DNA from: Comamonas sp.
GTDB lineage: Bacteria > Pseudomonadota > Gammaproteobacteria > Burkholderiales > Burkholderiaceae_C
DNA length: 64,000 bases
Assembly: GCA_015478895.1 (NCBI GenBank)
Contig: JADMKK010000041.1
Location: forward strand, 62,001 to 126,000
Direction of reading: 5' to 3'
Position numbers and translations under genes: made by a program. Each line of letters begins with the position of its first letter. Positions within the stretch are counted from its first letter, which is position 1. The notes beneath the pieces were generated by a model. It was given only the letters and a program-made list of their open reading frames with translations. It was not told the DNA's origin and ran no database searches. Positions 49,673 to 56,996 of the stretch are shown here, in pieces.

Positions 49673-51714
49673 ACCCTCTTCAACCTTGGCCTTGGCAGCG
49701 CTGGCACAGCGCATGGCGGCGCTGGTCGCTGTGGACTCTTTTGGTCCTACTTGTCGTGAGCATGCTCATCACCATGGTGTGGCTGGCAGGGCGGTATGAA
49801 GCGTCCCAAGTGCAAGACAAGCTCGACCGCGACACCGCACAGGCTGTGGTGGAAGTGCGCTCCGGTCTCAGTCGCAACTTGCAGGATCTGCAGGCCATTA
49901 ACGCCCCCCAAACCACCCCGAAGCAGTGGAGCACGCGCGTTGCCGAGGTGCTGCAAGTGCGGCGCGAGCTGCTGCGCATTGAGTGGCGCGACCCCCAGAT
50001 GAAAATCTTGCAGACTGCATACACGCCTTATCGCGCCGCGCAGTGGGATGAACCGCAGCGCGAAGAGTCTTTTAGCCAAGCGTTCACCGCCTGCAGCACC
50101 GCGCAGCGCACCAATGCGCCCTCGTATTCCACCAGTTACTTTCAAATTCTGGGCGAATCCATGGGGGCTGAATTGATGGAGGTCTGCCTGCCGCAAATGG
50201 ATGCCGGCGTGCTGCACGGATTCATGGTCGGCACATATGCCCTGCAGAGCATTTTGTCGACGCAGGTGAGCAAGAACCTCACCCGCAGCCAGGAAGTCTC
50301 CTTTACCGAGCCTGACGGCACGCGGCTGGCCCTGGTGGGCGCAGCATGGCGTGGCTCTCGCGTCTTCACCTCGCAGCAATTGCTGGATCTACCGGGCAAC
50401 ACCATGGTGTTGCGCATGGACAGCTGGCACCGAGCCCCCAGCGTATTTCCCAATGTGATGACCGCCATGGTCACCGCCATGGCGATTGCCTTGGGTTCGG
50501 TGCTGGTGGTCTTGGTGCGGGACAACCGCCGCCGCTTGCGCGCAGAGCGCGATCTGGGCGATGCGCTGGCATTTCGCAAAGCGATGGAAGACTCGCTCAT
50601 TACCGGCCTGCGCGCGCGCGACCTGCAAGGCCGCATCAGCTATGTCAACCCTGCGTTTTGCAGCATGGTGGGCTTCAGTGCCGAAGAGTTGCTGGGCCAG
50701 AGCTTTGCGCCCTACTGGCCCCCAGAGCTGGCCGAGGAATACGTGCGTCGCCAGGCAGGTCGGCTGTCGGGGGCGATTCCGTCGCCGCGTGAAGGCCATG
50801 AATCGGTTTTCATGCGCAAGGATGGCACACGTTTTCCCGTGCTGATTTTTGAAGCGCCGCTGATCAATGCCCAAGGCCAGCAGACCGGCTGGATGAGCGC
50901 ATTTATCGACATTACCGAGCAGCGCCGCATGGAAGACCTGTCCCGCGCCTCCCATGAGCGCCTTCAAGCGACAGCGCGTCTGGCCACCGTCGGGGAAATG
51001 GCGTCGCTGCTCAGCCACGAGCTGACCCAGCCGCTGATGGCCGTGTCCAGCTACGCCAATGGCTCACTGAACATGATTGCGCACGATGGAGATCTTTCCC
51101 GGCTCGACGCCCATGCGCTGCGCAGCCGTCTGCAAGATATCCAGGGTGCCATGAAGCGCATCGCGTTTCAGGCGGACCGGGCAGGCAAGGTCATTAAAAG
51201 CGTGCGCGATTTTGTGCGCCGCAGGGACCAGAGCCACGAGTCCATCACCGCCACTGAACTGCTTGAAGCCGTCATGCCCCTGGTGCGCATGCAGGCCATC
51301 AAGCTGGGAGTGCGTGTGCATGTGGACGTCGAGCCGCGCTTGCCCCCCATCGTGTGTGACTCCACCATGATTGAACAAGTGCTGCTCAATCTGGCACGCA
51401 ACGGCATGCAGGCCATGGAACACATGGGGGCCTCGTATAAAGACCTCAGTATTCGCGCAGAATGGGGCAGTGATCCAGAACATGCAGGGCGCGTGCTCTT
51501 TACTGTGGCGGATCAAGGTTGTGGCATTCCCAAGGATGTCGCAGAGCAGTTATTCACGCCTTTCTTTACCACCAAGGAAGAAGGCATGGGCTTGGGCCTG
51601 AGCATGTGCCGCACGGTGCTGGAGCAGCACCACGGTGAATTGCACTATTCCGACAATGCCCCGCGTGGTACGGTGTTTACTTTCAGCCTGCCAGTGGTGG
51701 CTGATCCAGATTAG
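49669..51714 (+). CDS. Sensor histidine kinase with PAS domain (DctS-like)
   Basis: A 681-aa membrane kinase. TM1 lies at about 22-40, a periplasmic sensor of about 220 residues follows, and TM2 is at about 262-283. A PAS domain (305-420) with FVNP-type start YVNPAFCSMVGFSAEELLG comes next. The HisKA domain has the phospho-acceptor His450 in LSHELTQPLMAVS. The HATPase has N-box NLARNGMQAM, G1 DQGCGIP, and FFTTKEEGMGLGLS. The arrangement matches DctS/FixL-type kinases that sense C4-dicarboxylates in other bacteria; the ligand here is unproven. The start is a GTG overlapping the nitrilase stop. The cognate regulator follows after 15 bases. Confidence 0.87.
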   Translation: MNPLQPWPWQRWHSAWRRWSLWTLLVLLVVSMLITMVWLAGRYEASQVQDKLDRDTAQAVVEVRSGLSRNLQDLQAINAPQTTPKQWSTRVAEVLQVRRELLRIEWRDPQMKILQTAYTPYRAAQWDEPQREESFSQAFTACSTAQRTNAPSYSTSYFQILGESMGAELMEVCLPQMDAGVLHGFMVGTYALQSILSTQVSKNLTRSQEVSFTEPDGTRLALVGAAWRGSRVFTSQQLLDLPGNTMVLRMDSWHRAPSVFPNVMTAMVTAMAIALGSVLVVLVRDNRRRLRAERDLGDALAFRKAMEDSLITGLRARDLQGRISYVNPAFCSMVGFSAEELLGQSFAPYWPPELAEEYVRRQAGRLSGAIPSPREGHESVFMRKDGTRFPVLIFEAPLINAQGQQTGWMSAFIDITEQRRMEDLSRASHERLQATARLATVGEMASLLSHELTQPLMAVSSYANGSLNMIAHDGDLSRLDAHALRSRLQDIQGAMKRIAFQADRAGKVIKSVRDFVRRRDQSHESITATELLEAVMPLVRMQAIKLGVRVHVDVEPRLPPIVCDSTMIEQVLLNLARNGMQAMEHMGASYKDLSIRAEWGSDPEHAGRVLFTVADQGCGIPKDVAEQLFTPFFTTKEEGMGLGLSMCRTVLEQHHGELHYSDNAPRGTVFTFSLPVVADPD

Positions 51715-51729
51715 ATAAGCTGTTTTTCC

Positions 51730-52368
51730 ATGGAACCTGTGACCAATGCCACCGTCTACATCGTCGATGACGATGCGGATGTACGTGATGCTTTAGCCTG
51801 GCTGCTGCGCTCGCGCCGCCTCTACAGCGAAAGCTTTCGCTGCGCTGAAGAATTTTTAGAAATGCTGCAAACGCGCCCTGTGCCACGCCACCCGCAGTGC
51901 TTGCTGCTGGATGTGCGCATGACGGGCATGACGGGCCTGTCCCTGTTTGAGCAGCTCAAACAGCGCGAAGGCTTTATCCAGACGGTGCCAGTGATTTTCT
52001 TGACGGGCCATGCCGACGTGCCAACGGCCGTGCAAACCGTCAAGCAAGGTGCCTTTGATTTCTGCGAAAAGCCATTTTCTGACAACGTGCTGGTTGACCG
52101 CATTGAGCAAGCGCTCAAGCTTTCAGCACAGTACCTTGAAGAGACCGCCTTGCGCCATGCCTTGCTGACACGCCTGAAAGATTTGACCGATCGCGAGCAG
52201 GGTGTGATGAAGCTGGTGGTGGAAGGCGTACCCAACAAACTGATCGCCGATCAGCTGGACATCAGTGTGCGCACGGTTGAAGTCCACCGCGCCCGCTTGT
52301 TCGACAAGATGCAAGTGAAATCCGCGGTCGAGCTGGCCAACTTGCTGCGCGCGCACGGCCAAATCTAG
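51730..52368 (+). CDS. FixJ/DctR-type response regulator
   Basis: A 212-aa regulator. The receiver domain has VYIVDDDADVRDAL, the phospho-acceptor Asp61 in LLLDVRMTGMTG, the Thr in FLTGHADVPTAVQ and the Lys in CEKPF. The LuxR-type helix-turn-helix at about 150-207 has LTDREQGVMKLVVEG, PNKLIADQLDISVRTVEVHR. It pairs with the upstream kinase. Targets are not evident; the only nearby transporter of the expected class is the Bug receptor 46 kb away. A bidirectional terminator follows. Confidence 0.9.
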   Translation: MEPVTNATVYIVDDDADVRDALAWLLRSRRLYSESFRCAEEFLEMLQTRPVPRHPQCLLLDVRMTGMTGLSLFEQLKQREGFIQTVPVIFLTGHADVPTAVQTVKQGAFDFCEKPFSDNVLVDRIEQALKLSAQYLEETALRHALLTRLKDLTDREQGVMKLVVEGVPNKLIADQLDISVRTVEVHRARLFDKMQVKSAVELANLLRAHGQI

Positions 52369-52385
52369 ACATCCATAGCGTCCAC

Positions 52386-52416
52386 AAAAAAGGCTCTGAA
52401 AATTCAGAGCCTTTTT
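52386..52416. terminator. Bidirectional terminator after the response regulator
   Basis: AAAAAGGCTCTG and CAGAGCCTTTTT form a perfect stem around a short loop between the converging response-regulator and OmpA-like genes. Confidence 0.88.
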
Positions 52417-52423
52417 GCCTTCC

Positions 52424-52460
52424 AGCCCTTGCTACACAAGGGCTAGCAGCTACTTATTTA
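52424..52460. repeat. Short-type intergenic hairpin repeat (copy 3)
   Basis: AGCCCTTG (52424-52431) pairs perfectly with CAAGGGCT (52437-52444), followed by AGCAGCTACTTATTTA. As at 33470, it sits right beside an independent bidirectional terminator. The left outer arm seems lost. Confidence 0.75.
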
Positions 52461-52476
52461 CATATTGCCATACGCG

Positions 52477-53136
52477 TTACTGCGCGCGTTCACCCACGTA
52501 AATTTCCACGCGGCGGTTGCGTGCGCGGCCATCGCCGGTGCTGTTGGAAGCAATGGGCTGGTAAGAGCCACGGCCTTCGGTTGCGATGCGGCTGCCGCTC
52601 ACGCCGCGCTGCATCAGGTAGTCACGGGTGCTGTTGGCACGGTTGAGCGACAGAGGGTTGTTCACCGCATCCGAACCTGTGCTGTCGGTATGGCCGACGA
52701 TGCGCACTTCCGCATTGGGGCTGCTGCGCAGGCCTTCGGCAAAGCGATCCAGAATGGGGGCGAAGTTGCCCTTGATGTCATAACGGCCGGTATCAAAAGA
52801 GATGTCGCTCGGGATTTCCAGCTTCAGCTGGTTATCCTGCGTTTGCACGACATTTACGCCGGTGCCTTGCGTGGCAGCCTGCATCTCTTGTTTGCGTTTT
52901 TCCTGGTTTTGCGACCAGATATAAGTGCCAACGCCACCCAGTGCAGCACCTGCTACGGCACCAACCCCGGCTTTGCCGCCGGTGGCAGCGCTGATGGCAG
53001 CACCTGCCAATGCGCCAACGCCTGCGCCAGTAGCAGTGCGTTTTTGGCCATCGGTCATGCCGGTGCCTTCAGTGGCGCAGCCGCTGATGAACAAGGCGGC
53101 AGCTGCTGCGGAGGCAATAAGAGCGTGTTTGCGCAT
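52477..53136 (-). CDS. OmpA-family lipoprotein (YiaD-like)
   Basis: A 219-aa outer-membrane lipoprotein with signal ALIASAAAAALFISGC and lipobox Cys20. A glycine-zipper stretch at about 35-70 (GAGVGALAGAAISAA, GAVAGAALGGVG) may insert into a membrane. The C-terminal OmpA-like peptidoglycan-binding domain has ISFDTGRYDIKG, GHTDSTGSDAVN, LSLNRANSTRDYL and RARNRRVEIYV. The ATG at 53136 has a good ribosome site (AAAGGAAA). The upstream frame to 53346 is non-coding. It probably tethers the outer membrane to the wall. It neighbours mltA and the LysM gene is elsewhere, so wall genes are spread through the window. Confidence 0.92.
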   Translation of the reverse strand: MRKHALIASAAAAALFISGCATEGTGMTDGQKRTATGAGVGALAGAAISAATGGKAGVGAVAGAALGGVGTYIWSQNQEKRKQEMQAATQGTGVNVVQTQDNQLKLEIPSDISFDTGRYDIKGNFAPILDRFAEGLRSSPNAEVRIVGHTDSTGSDAVNNPLSLNRANSTRDYLMQRGVSGSRIATEGRGSYQPIASNSTGDGRARNRRVEIYVGERAQ

Positions 53137-53227
53137 GGTTTTTCCTTTGTAGCGATCTGAGTGCCCTATTGTTAAAGACCCATTCAATAAGCCTATCAGC
53201 CGCGCCAGACGCATTGCGTAGGACGGG

Positions 53228-53362
53228 CTATGACTTATCGTCCGACGGTGGCTCGTCGGGCGGCGGCAACTCCCCTTTGCTGCGGCCCTGGAACATGGTC
53301 CACCACACAATCGCCACCAAAATGACCAAAGCCAGTAAAGCTTCAAGCAAAATCAAGCCCAT
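53228..53362 (-). CDS. 44-aa small membrane protein divergent from mltA
   Basis: A short protein, MGLILLEALLALVILVAI as its start, then VWWTMFQGR and an acidic, proline-rich tail (LPPPDEPPSDDKS). It has one predicted transmembrane helix (about 3-23) with a positively charged cytosolic or periplasmic anchor. A good Shine-Dalgarno (AGGAGAG) lies eight bases before the ATG, which supports translation. Its start codon overlaps that of mltA on the opposite strand (CATG at 53360-53363). I do not recognise a family. It lies between the OmpA-like lipoprotein and mltA. Confidence 0.65.
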   Translation of the reverse strand: MGLILLEALLALVILVAIVWWTMFQGRSKGELPPPDEPPSDDKS

Positions 53363-54518
53363 GACTGCATCTCTCCTGCTTCGTGCATCGTTGGCGCTCA
53401 TTGTAGGTAGCCTCGTTGCCTGCTCTTCCAGCCCCCCCAGACCCAGCACACCGCGTCCTTCGCCGACCCAGCCCTCGATTGATGTGCAGGAAGGCCCGGT
53501 CATCGGCCCTGCCGTGGTGCGCGCCAAGAGCCGCTGGCTGCCGGTGGCGTGGAGTGAGCTGCCGGGCTTTCAGGACGATCAATTGCATGAAGCCTGGAAC
53601 GCCTGGCTGCGCAGCTGCGAGCGCCCGCCTGCCGCGCTGGCCAGCCTGTGTGGCGATGTGCGCCGCCTGAGCATTGGCAATGCCGCAGAACAGCGCCAAT
53701 GGTTGCAAACGCATTGGCAACCTTACCGCGTCCAGGCCCTGGATGGCAGCGTGGAGGGCATGCTGACCTCGTACTACGAGCCGGAGCTGCATGGCTCTCG
53801 CTTGCGTACGCCCGAGTACAACATTCCGCTGTACGGCACGCCTGCTGGCTTTGGCGTGCGCAAGCCCTGGTACACGCGCCAGCAAATTGATACCTTGCCT
53901 GAAGCCCAGGCCGCCCTGGCCGGGCGTGAAATTGCCTGGCTGAACGACCCGATTGAAGCGCTGGTGCTGCACATCCAGGGCTCGGGCCGCGTGCGCATGA
54001 TCGAGGCGGATGGCCGCGTGCGTAATATTCGATTGGCCTATGCAGGCACCAATGACCAGCCCTACAAGAGCGTGGGCCGCTGGCTGCTGGACCGCAAGCT
54101 GATCACCGATGCCAGCTGGCCCGGCATCAGTAATTGGATTGCCGCCAACCCCGAGCGCGTGCAGGAGATGCTGTGGAGCAACCCACGCTACGTGTTTTTC
54201 AAAGAAGAAGCACTGGAAGGCCTCGATGCGCAATTTGGCCCCAAAGGCGCCCAAGGCGTGCCACTGACGCCAGGCCGATCCATTGCGGTAGACCGCGCCA
54301 GCATTCCGTATGGCACACCCGTGTGGATGTATTCCAAAGGCATTGAAGTGGAATACAAGCGCCTGGTGCTGGCGCAAGACACCGGCAGCGCCATTGTGGG
54401 CGCGGTGCGGGCTGACTACTTTATGGGCTGGGGCAAAGAAGCAGGGGATTTGGCAGGCCGCATCAAACAGCCATTGCGTCTGTGGACGCTGTGGCCCAAA
54501 GGTGTGCCCATTCCTTAA
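53361..54518 (+). CDS. mltA: Membrane-bound lytic murein transglycosylase A
   Basis: Outer-membrane lipoprotein that cleaves peptidoglycan glycan strands with formation of 1,6-anhydromuramic acid. The 385-aa product has signal SLALIVGSLVAC with lipobox Cys21. It shows the MltA domain (GMLTSYYEPELHGSR, HIQGSGRVRM, YAGTNDQPYKSVG) and the C-terminal 3D domain with LAQDTGSAIVGAVRADYFMGWG, where the catalytic Asp lies. The ATG at 53361 is dictated by the signal peptide. It lacks a clear ribosome site, because its upstream bases encode the start of the divergent 44-aa protein. Its products feed the recycling pathway of amgK and murU. Confidence 0.93.
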   Translation: MTASLLLRASLALIVGSLVACSSSPPRPSTPRPSPTQPSIDVQEGPVIGPAVVRAKSRWLPVAWSELPGFQDDQLHEAWNAWLRSCERPPAALASLCGDVRRLSIGNAAEQRQWLQTHWQPYRVQALDGSVEGMLTSYYEPELHGSRLRTPEYNIPLYGTPAGFGVRKPWYTRQQIDTLPEAQAALAGREIAWLNDPIEALVLHIQGSGRVRMIEADGRVRNIRLAYAGTNDQPYKSVGRWLLDRKLITDASWPGISNWIAANPERVQEMLWSNPRYVFFKEEALEGLDAQFGPKGAQGVPLTPGRSIAVDRASIPYGTPVWMYSKGIEVEYKRLVLAQDTGSAIVGAVRADYFMGWGKEAGDLAGRIKQPLRLWTLWPKGVPIP

Positions 54519-54532
54519 GCATTCAACTTTGC

Positions 54533-54627
54533 AAAAAAAAGAGAGCTACTTGCCGTTGACTTTGCTGGCTTTCAGAATAAAAACACTCTGAAATCCAGCA
54601 AACACCAGGGCAAGCAGCTCTCTTTTT
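54533..54627. repeat. Long-type intergenic hairpin repeat (copy 5), bidirectional terminator
   Basis: A-run, then AGAGAGCTACTTGCC. The right arm is GGCAAGCAGCTCTC followed by a T-run. The inner stem is TTTGCTGG with CCAGCAAA and TTTCAGA with TCTGAAA. It lies between the converging mltA and MFS_3 genes and is almost ideally symmetric, so it should end both transcripts. Confidence 0.85.
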
Positions 54628-54639
54628 TACATCCGGCAA

Positions 54640-56307
54640 TCAGTGCGTCTCAAAGAACCGCCTCACACGCGGTGGACTGTCGGAGACGTGAAAGGCCAGC
54701 TTGAGCTCGCGCAGCGCCACGTCGGCCTCGGTCACCCGGTCAAAGCGCCGCAGGTGTTCTGTCCACGATTCATCGACGATTTCTTCCACATAGCGTTCGG
54801 GCCGCTCCATGCTGTGCAGCAGCCGCCATTGCAGTGCCCCCTGGCGCATGCGGCTGCGCCGGCTTTCCTGCATCAGGGTGCGAAAGCGTTTGGCTTTTTC
54901 AGGGTTGATGGTGTATTCAATGTGCACCACCACACGCCCTTCTTCGGGCTGGCTGTGCTTGGGTGGAATCCACGCTTTGGATGGACTCAGATCTTCCAGC
55001 ACCTGGCGGTCCACCGACAGCCGCTGCACCAGCAGCATGGCCAGCAGGCCAGTCAATGCGGCCGCCATCAAGCTGGTGGGCACGCTGGTCAACGAGGCCA
55101 CCTTGCCCCACACCGCTGCGCCAATGGCCGTGCCGCCCATGATGGACATCAGGTAGGCCGCCATGCCCCGCGCCCGCACCCAGTTGGGCAGCGCCATCTG
55201 CGCACGCACGCCCATGGTGTTGGCGGTGCTGACCAGACTCAGGCCGGCCAGCATCATGCATCCCACGGCCAGGGGCAAAGTCGGCACCAGGGCAATCCCG
55301 GTGATTGCCGTGGCTTGCAAGAAAGTGCCTGCCGTCACCAGCTTTTCACTGGGCAGCGCCTGGCGAATGCGCGGCAGCATCAATGCCCCAATTACCGCGC
55401 CCAGACCCATGGATGCCAGCAGCAAGGTGAAAGCCCCGGCGGTGCTGATCCAGCTCACTTCAAAGCGTTTGGCCGTCAGTGGCAGCAGCGCCATGATGGA
55501 CGTGGTCATAAAGAAAAACACCACCGTGCGGGCAATCACGGCGCGCATGCGCGGTGACTCTTTGACGAACTGCAAGCCCACGCGCATGGCGCTGGGCAGG
55601 CGCTCACGCCCCAGCGGGCTGGCCGGTACCTGCTCGCGCTTCCAGCGCAGCAACACCACACCGGAAATGATGGACAGGGCGGCATTCAGCACAAACACCC
55701 ACATCGTGCCTGCGCTGGCAATCAAGGCGCCCGCCAACAGCGGGCCGATGATGCGCGAGACATTCATGGACACGGCGTTCAAGGCCATGGCCGAGGAGAG
55801 ATGGGCTTTGCTCACCAGCTCTGGCACCAAGGCAGAAAACACCGGCCAGCGCATGGCCATGCCCAGACCATTGGCAAACACCAGCGCCAGCAGCACGCCC
55901 GGCGTCATCCAGTCAAGGGCCACCACCACGCACAACAGCACCGCCACAAACGCCAGCCAGAACTGCGCGAAGACGAAGTATTTGCGCCGATCCAGAATGT
56001 CTGCCAGCGCGCCGCTGGGCAGGCCAAACAGAAAAATCGGCAACGTGGAGGCCGTCTGCACCAGCGCCACGAGCACGGGCGAGGTGGTCAGCGAGGTCAT
56101 CATCCACGCGGCGGCCACATCGTTCATCCACACACAGATGTTGGACACCAGGGTGATGCACCACAACGTGCGAAACATCGGCGTGCCCAAAGGTGCCCAG
56201 GTGGGCACCGGCTTGGGAGGCGGCATGGGCGCCGCCGCAGAGGGTTCTTCAAGAATGCGCCCCTGCGGCGCATTGGGTGAATTAGGGGGCGTGGCTTGCT
56301 CAGACAT
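54640..56307 (-). CDS. MFS_3-family exporter with C-terminal dimeric alpha-beta domain
   Basis: A 555-aa inner-membrane transporter. A proline-rich cytosolic N-terminus (1-40) is followed by 11-12 membrane segments (about 42-430) of the MFS_3 or enterobactin-exporter-like type (FRTLWCITLVSNICVWMNDVAAAWMM, LPIFLFGLPSGALADILDRRKYF split across the first helices). The C-terminal soluble part (about 455-550, VVVHIEYTINPEKAKRF, GALQWRLLHSMERPERYVEEIVDESW) has the pattern of a ferredoxin-like monooxygenase or ABM fold, which is usual in this family. The substrate is unknown. It reads away from the Lrp-type regulator gene in the same direction, with a 44-base gap. Confidence 0.85.
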   Translation of the reverse strand: MSEQATPPNSPNAPQGRILEEPSAAAPMPPPKPVPTWAPLGTPMFRTLWCITLVSNICVWMNDVAAAWMMTSLTTSPVLVALVQTASTLPIFLFGLPSGALADILDRRKYFVFAQFWLAFVAVLLCVVVALDWMTPGVLLALVFANGLGMAMRWPVFSALVPELVSKAHLSSAMALNAVSMNVSRIIGPLLAGALIASAGTMWVFVLNAALSIISGVVLLRWKREQVPASPLGRERLPSAMRVGLQFVKESPRMRAVIARTVVFFFMTTSIMALLPLTAKRFEVSWISTAGAFTLLLASMGLGAVIGALMLPRIRQALPSEKLVTAGTFLQATAITGIALVPTLPLAVGCMMLAGLSLVSTANTMGVRAQMALPNWVRARGMAAYLMSIMGGTAIGAAVWGKVASLTSVPTSLMAAALTGLLAMLLVQRLSVDRQVLEDLSPSKAWIPPKHSQPEEGRVVVHIEYTINPEKAKRFRTLMQESRRSRMRQGALQWRLLHSMERPERYVEEIVDESWTEHLRRFDRVTEADVALRELKLAFHVSDSPPRVRRFFETH

Positions 56308-56351
56308 TGCTAAGGATTGTCAGCTTTTACCAAGTTTTCTGCAGACAACCC

Positions 56352-56834
56352 TCACCACTCTTTGGGCAAGGCGGGCAACGGCCATGCAGTGCTGGTTTTG
56401 ACTTCTCCCAGCGAAAAACTGGTGTGCATGTCTTTCACATTGGGCAAGTTGAGCAATACGGTGCGCGTGAATTGCGAAAAGCTCTCCAGATCCTTGGCCA
56501 CCACCTGCAGCTCAAACATGCCTTTGCCGCTGATGTAGTGGCAGCTCACCACCTCAGGAATGGCACGAATGGCTTCTTCCATCTCGCGCGTGCGGCTGCC
56601 GGAGCTGATTTCGGCATCAATGCGCACAAAGGCCAGCACACCCAGACCGATTTTGTGGCGATCAATGTGGGCGTGGTAGCCACGGATGTATCCGGCCTGC
56701 TCCAGCGCCCGCACGCGCCGCCAGCACGGTGCGGCGGACAGCCCCACGCGCTGCGCCAATTCGGCATTGGTCAGGCGACCGTCGGCCTGTAAATGATTAA
56801 GGATGGCGAGGTCAAACTTGTCGAGAGTATTCAC
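56352..56834 (-). CDS. Lrp/AsnC-family transcriptional regulator
   Basis: A 160-aa regulator with an N-terminal helix-turn-helix (LDKFDLAILNHLQADGRLTNAELAQRV, GLSAAPCWRRVRALE) and a C-terminal RAM ligand-binding domain (GVLAFVRIDAEI, HYISGKGMFELQV). The start is taken as the GTG at 56834, because AAGGGA stands six bases before it. The longer TTG start would place coding sequence inside a palindrome that looks like its own operator. It is divergent from the indolepyruvate oxidoreductase gene, which Lrp-type regulators of amino-acid degradation often control. The MFS_3 gene follows on the same strand. Confidence 0.9.
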   Translation of the reverse strand: MNTLDKFDLAILNHLQADGRLTNAELAQRVGLSAAPCWRRVRALEQAGYIRGYHAHIDRHKIGLGVLAFVRIDAEISSGSRTREMEEAIRAIPEVVSCHYISGKGMFELQVVAKDLESFSQFTRTVLLNLPNVKDMHTSFSLGEVKTSTAWPLPALPKEW

Positions 56835-56844
56835 GTTTTCCCTT

Positions 56845-56869
56845 GATTGAGAAAGGATCTTGCTCAATC
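56845..56869. promoter_or_regulatory. Palindrome in front of the Lrp-type regulator gene
   Basis: GATTGAG (56845-56851) and CTCAATC (56863-56869) are a perfect inverted pair with an 11-base spacer. It lies between the regulator start and the IOR gene, which fits an Lrp-family autoregulatory site. Binding by this regulator is inferred. Confidence 0.5.
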
Positions 56870-56996
56870 TTGGATTTTTGGAGCAAAAAAAGCAATCCCT
56901 TACCGATCATCGACTTCTACACTGAACCTAGGGCATCACCCCCACACATAACAACCAGCCAAGCGCATGGTGGATACCAAGGACAAGGAGACAACG

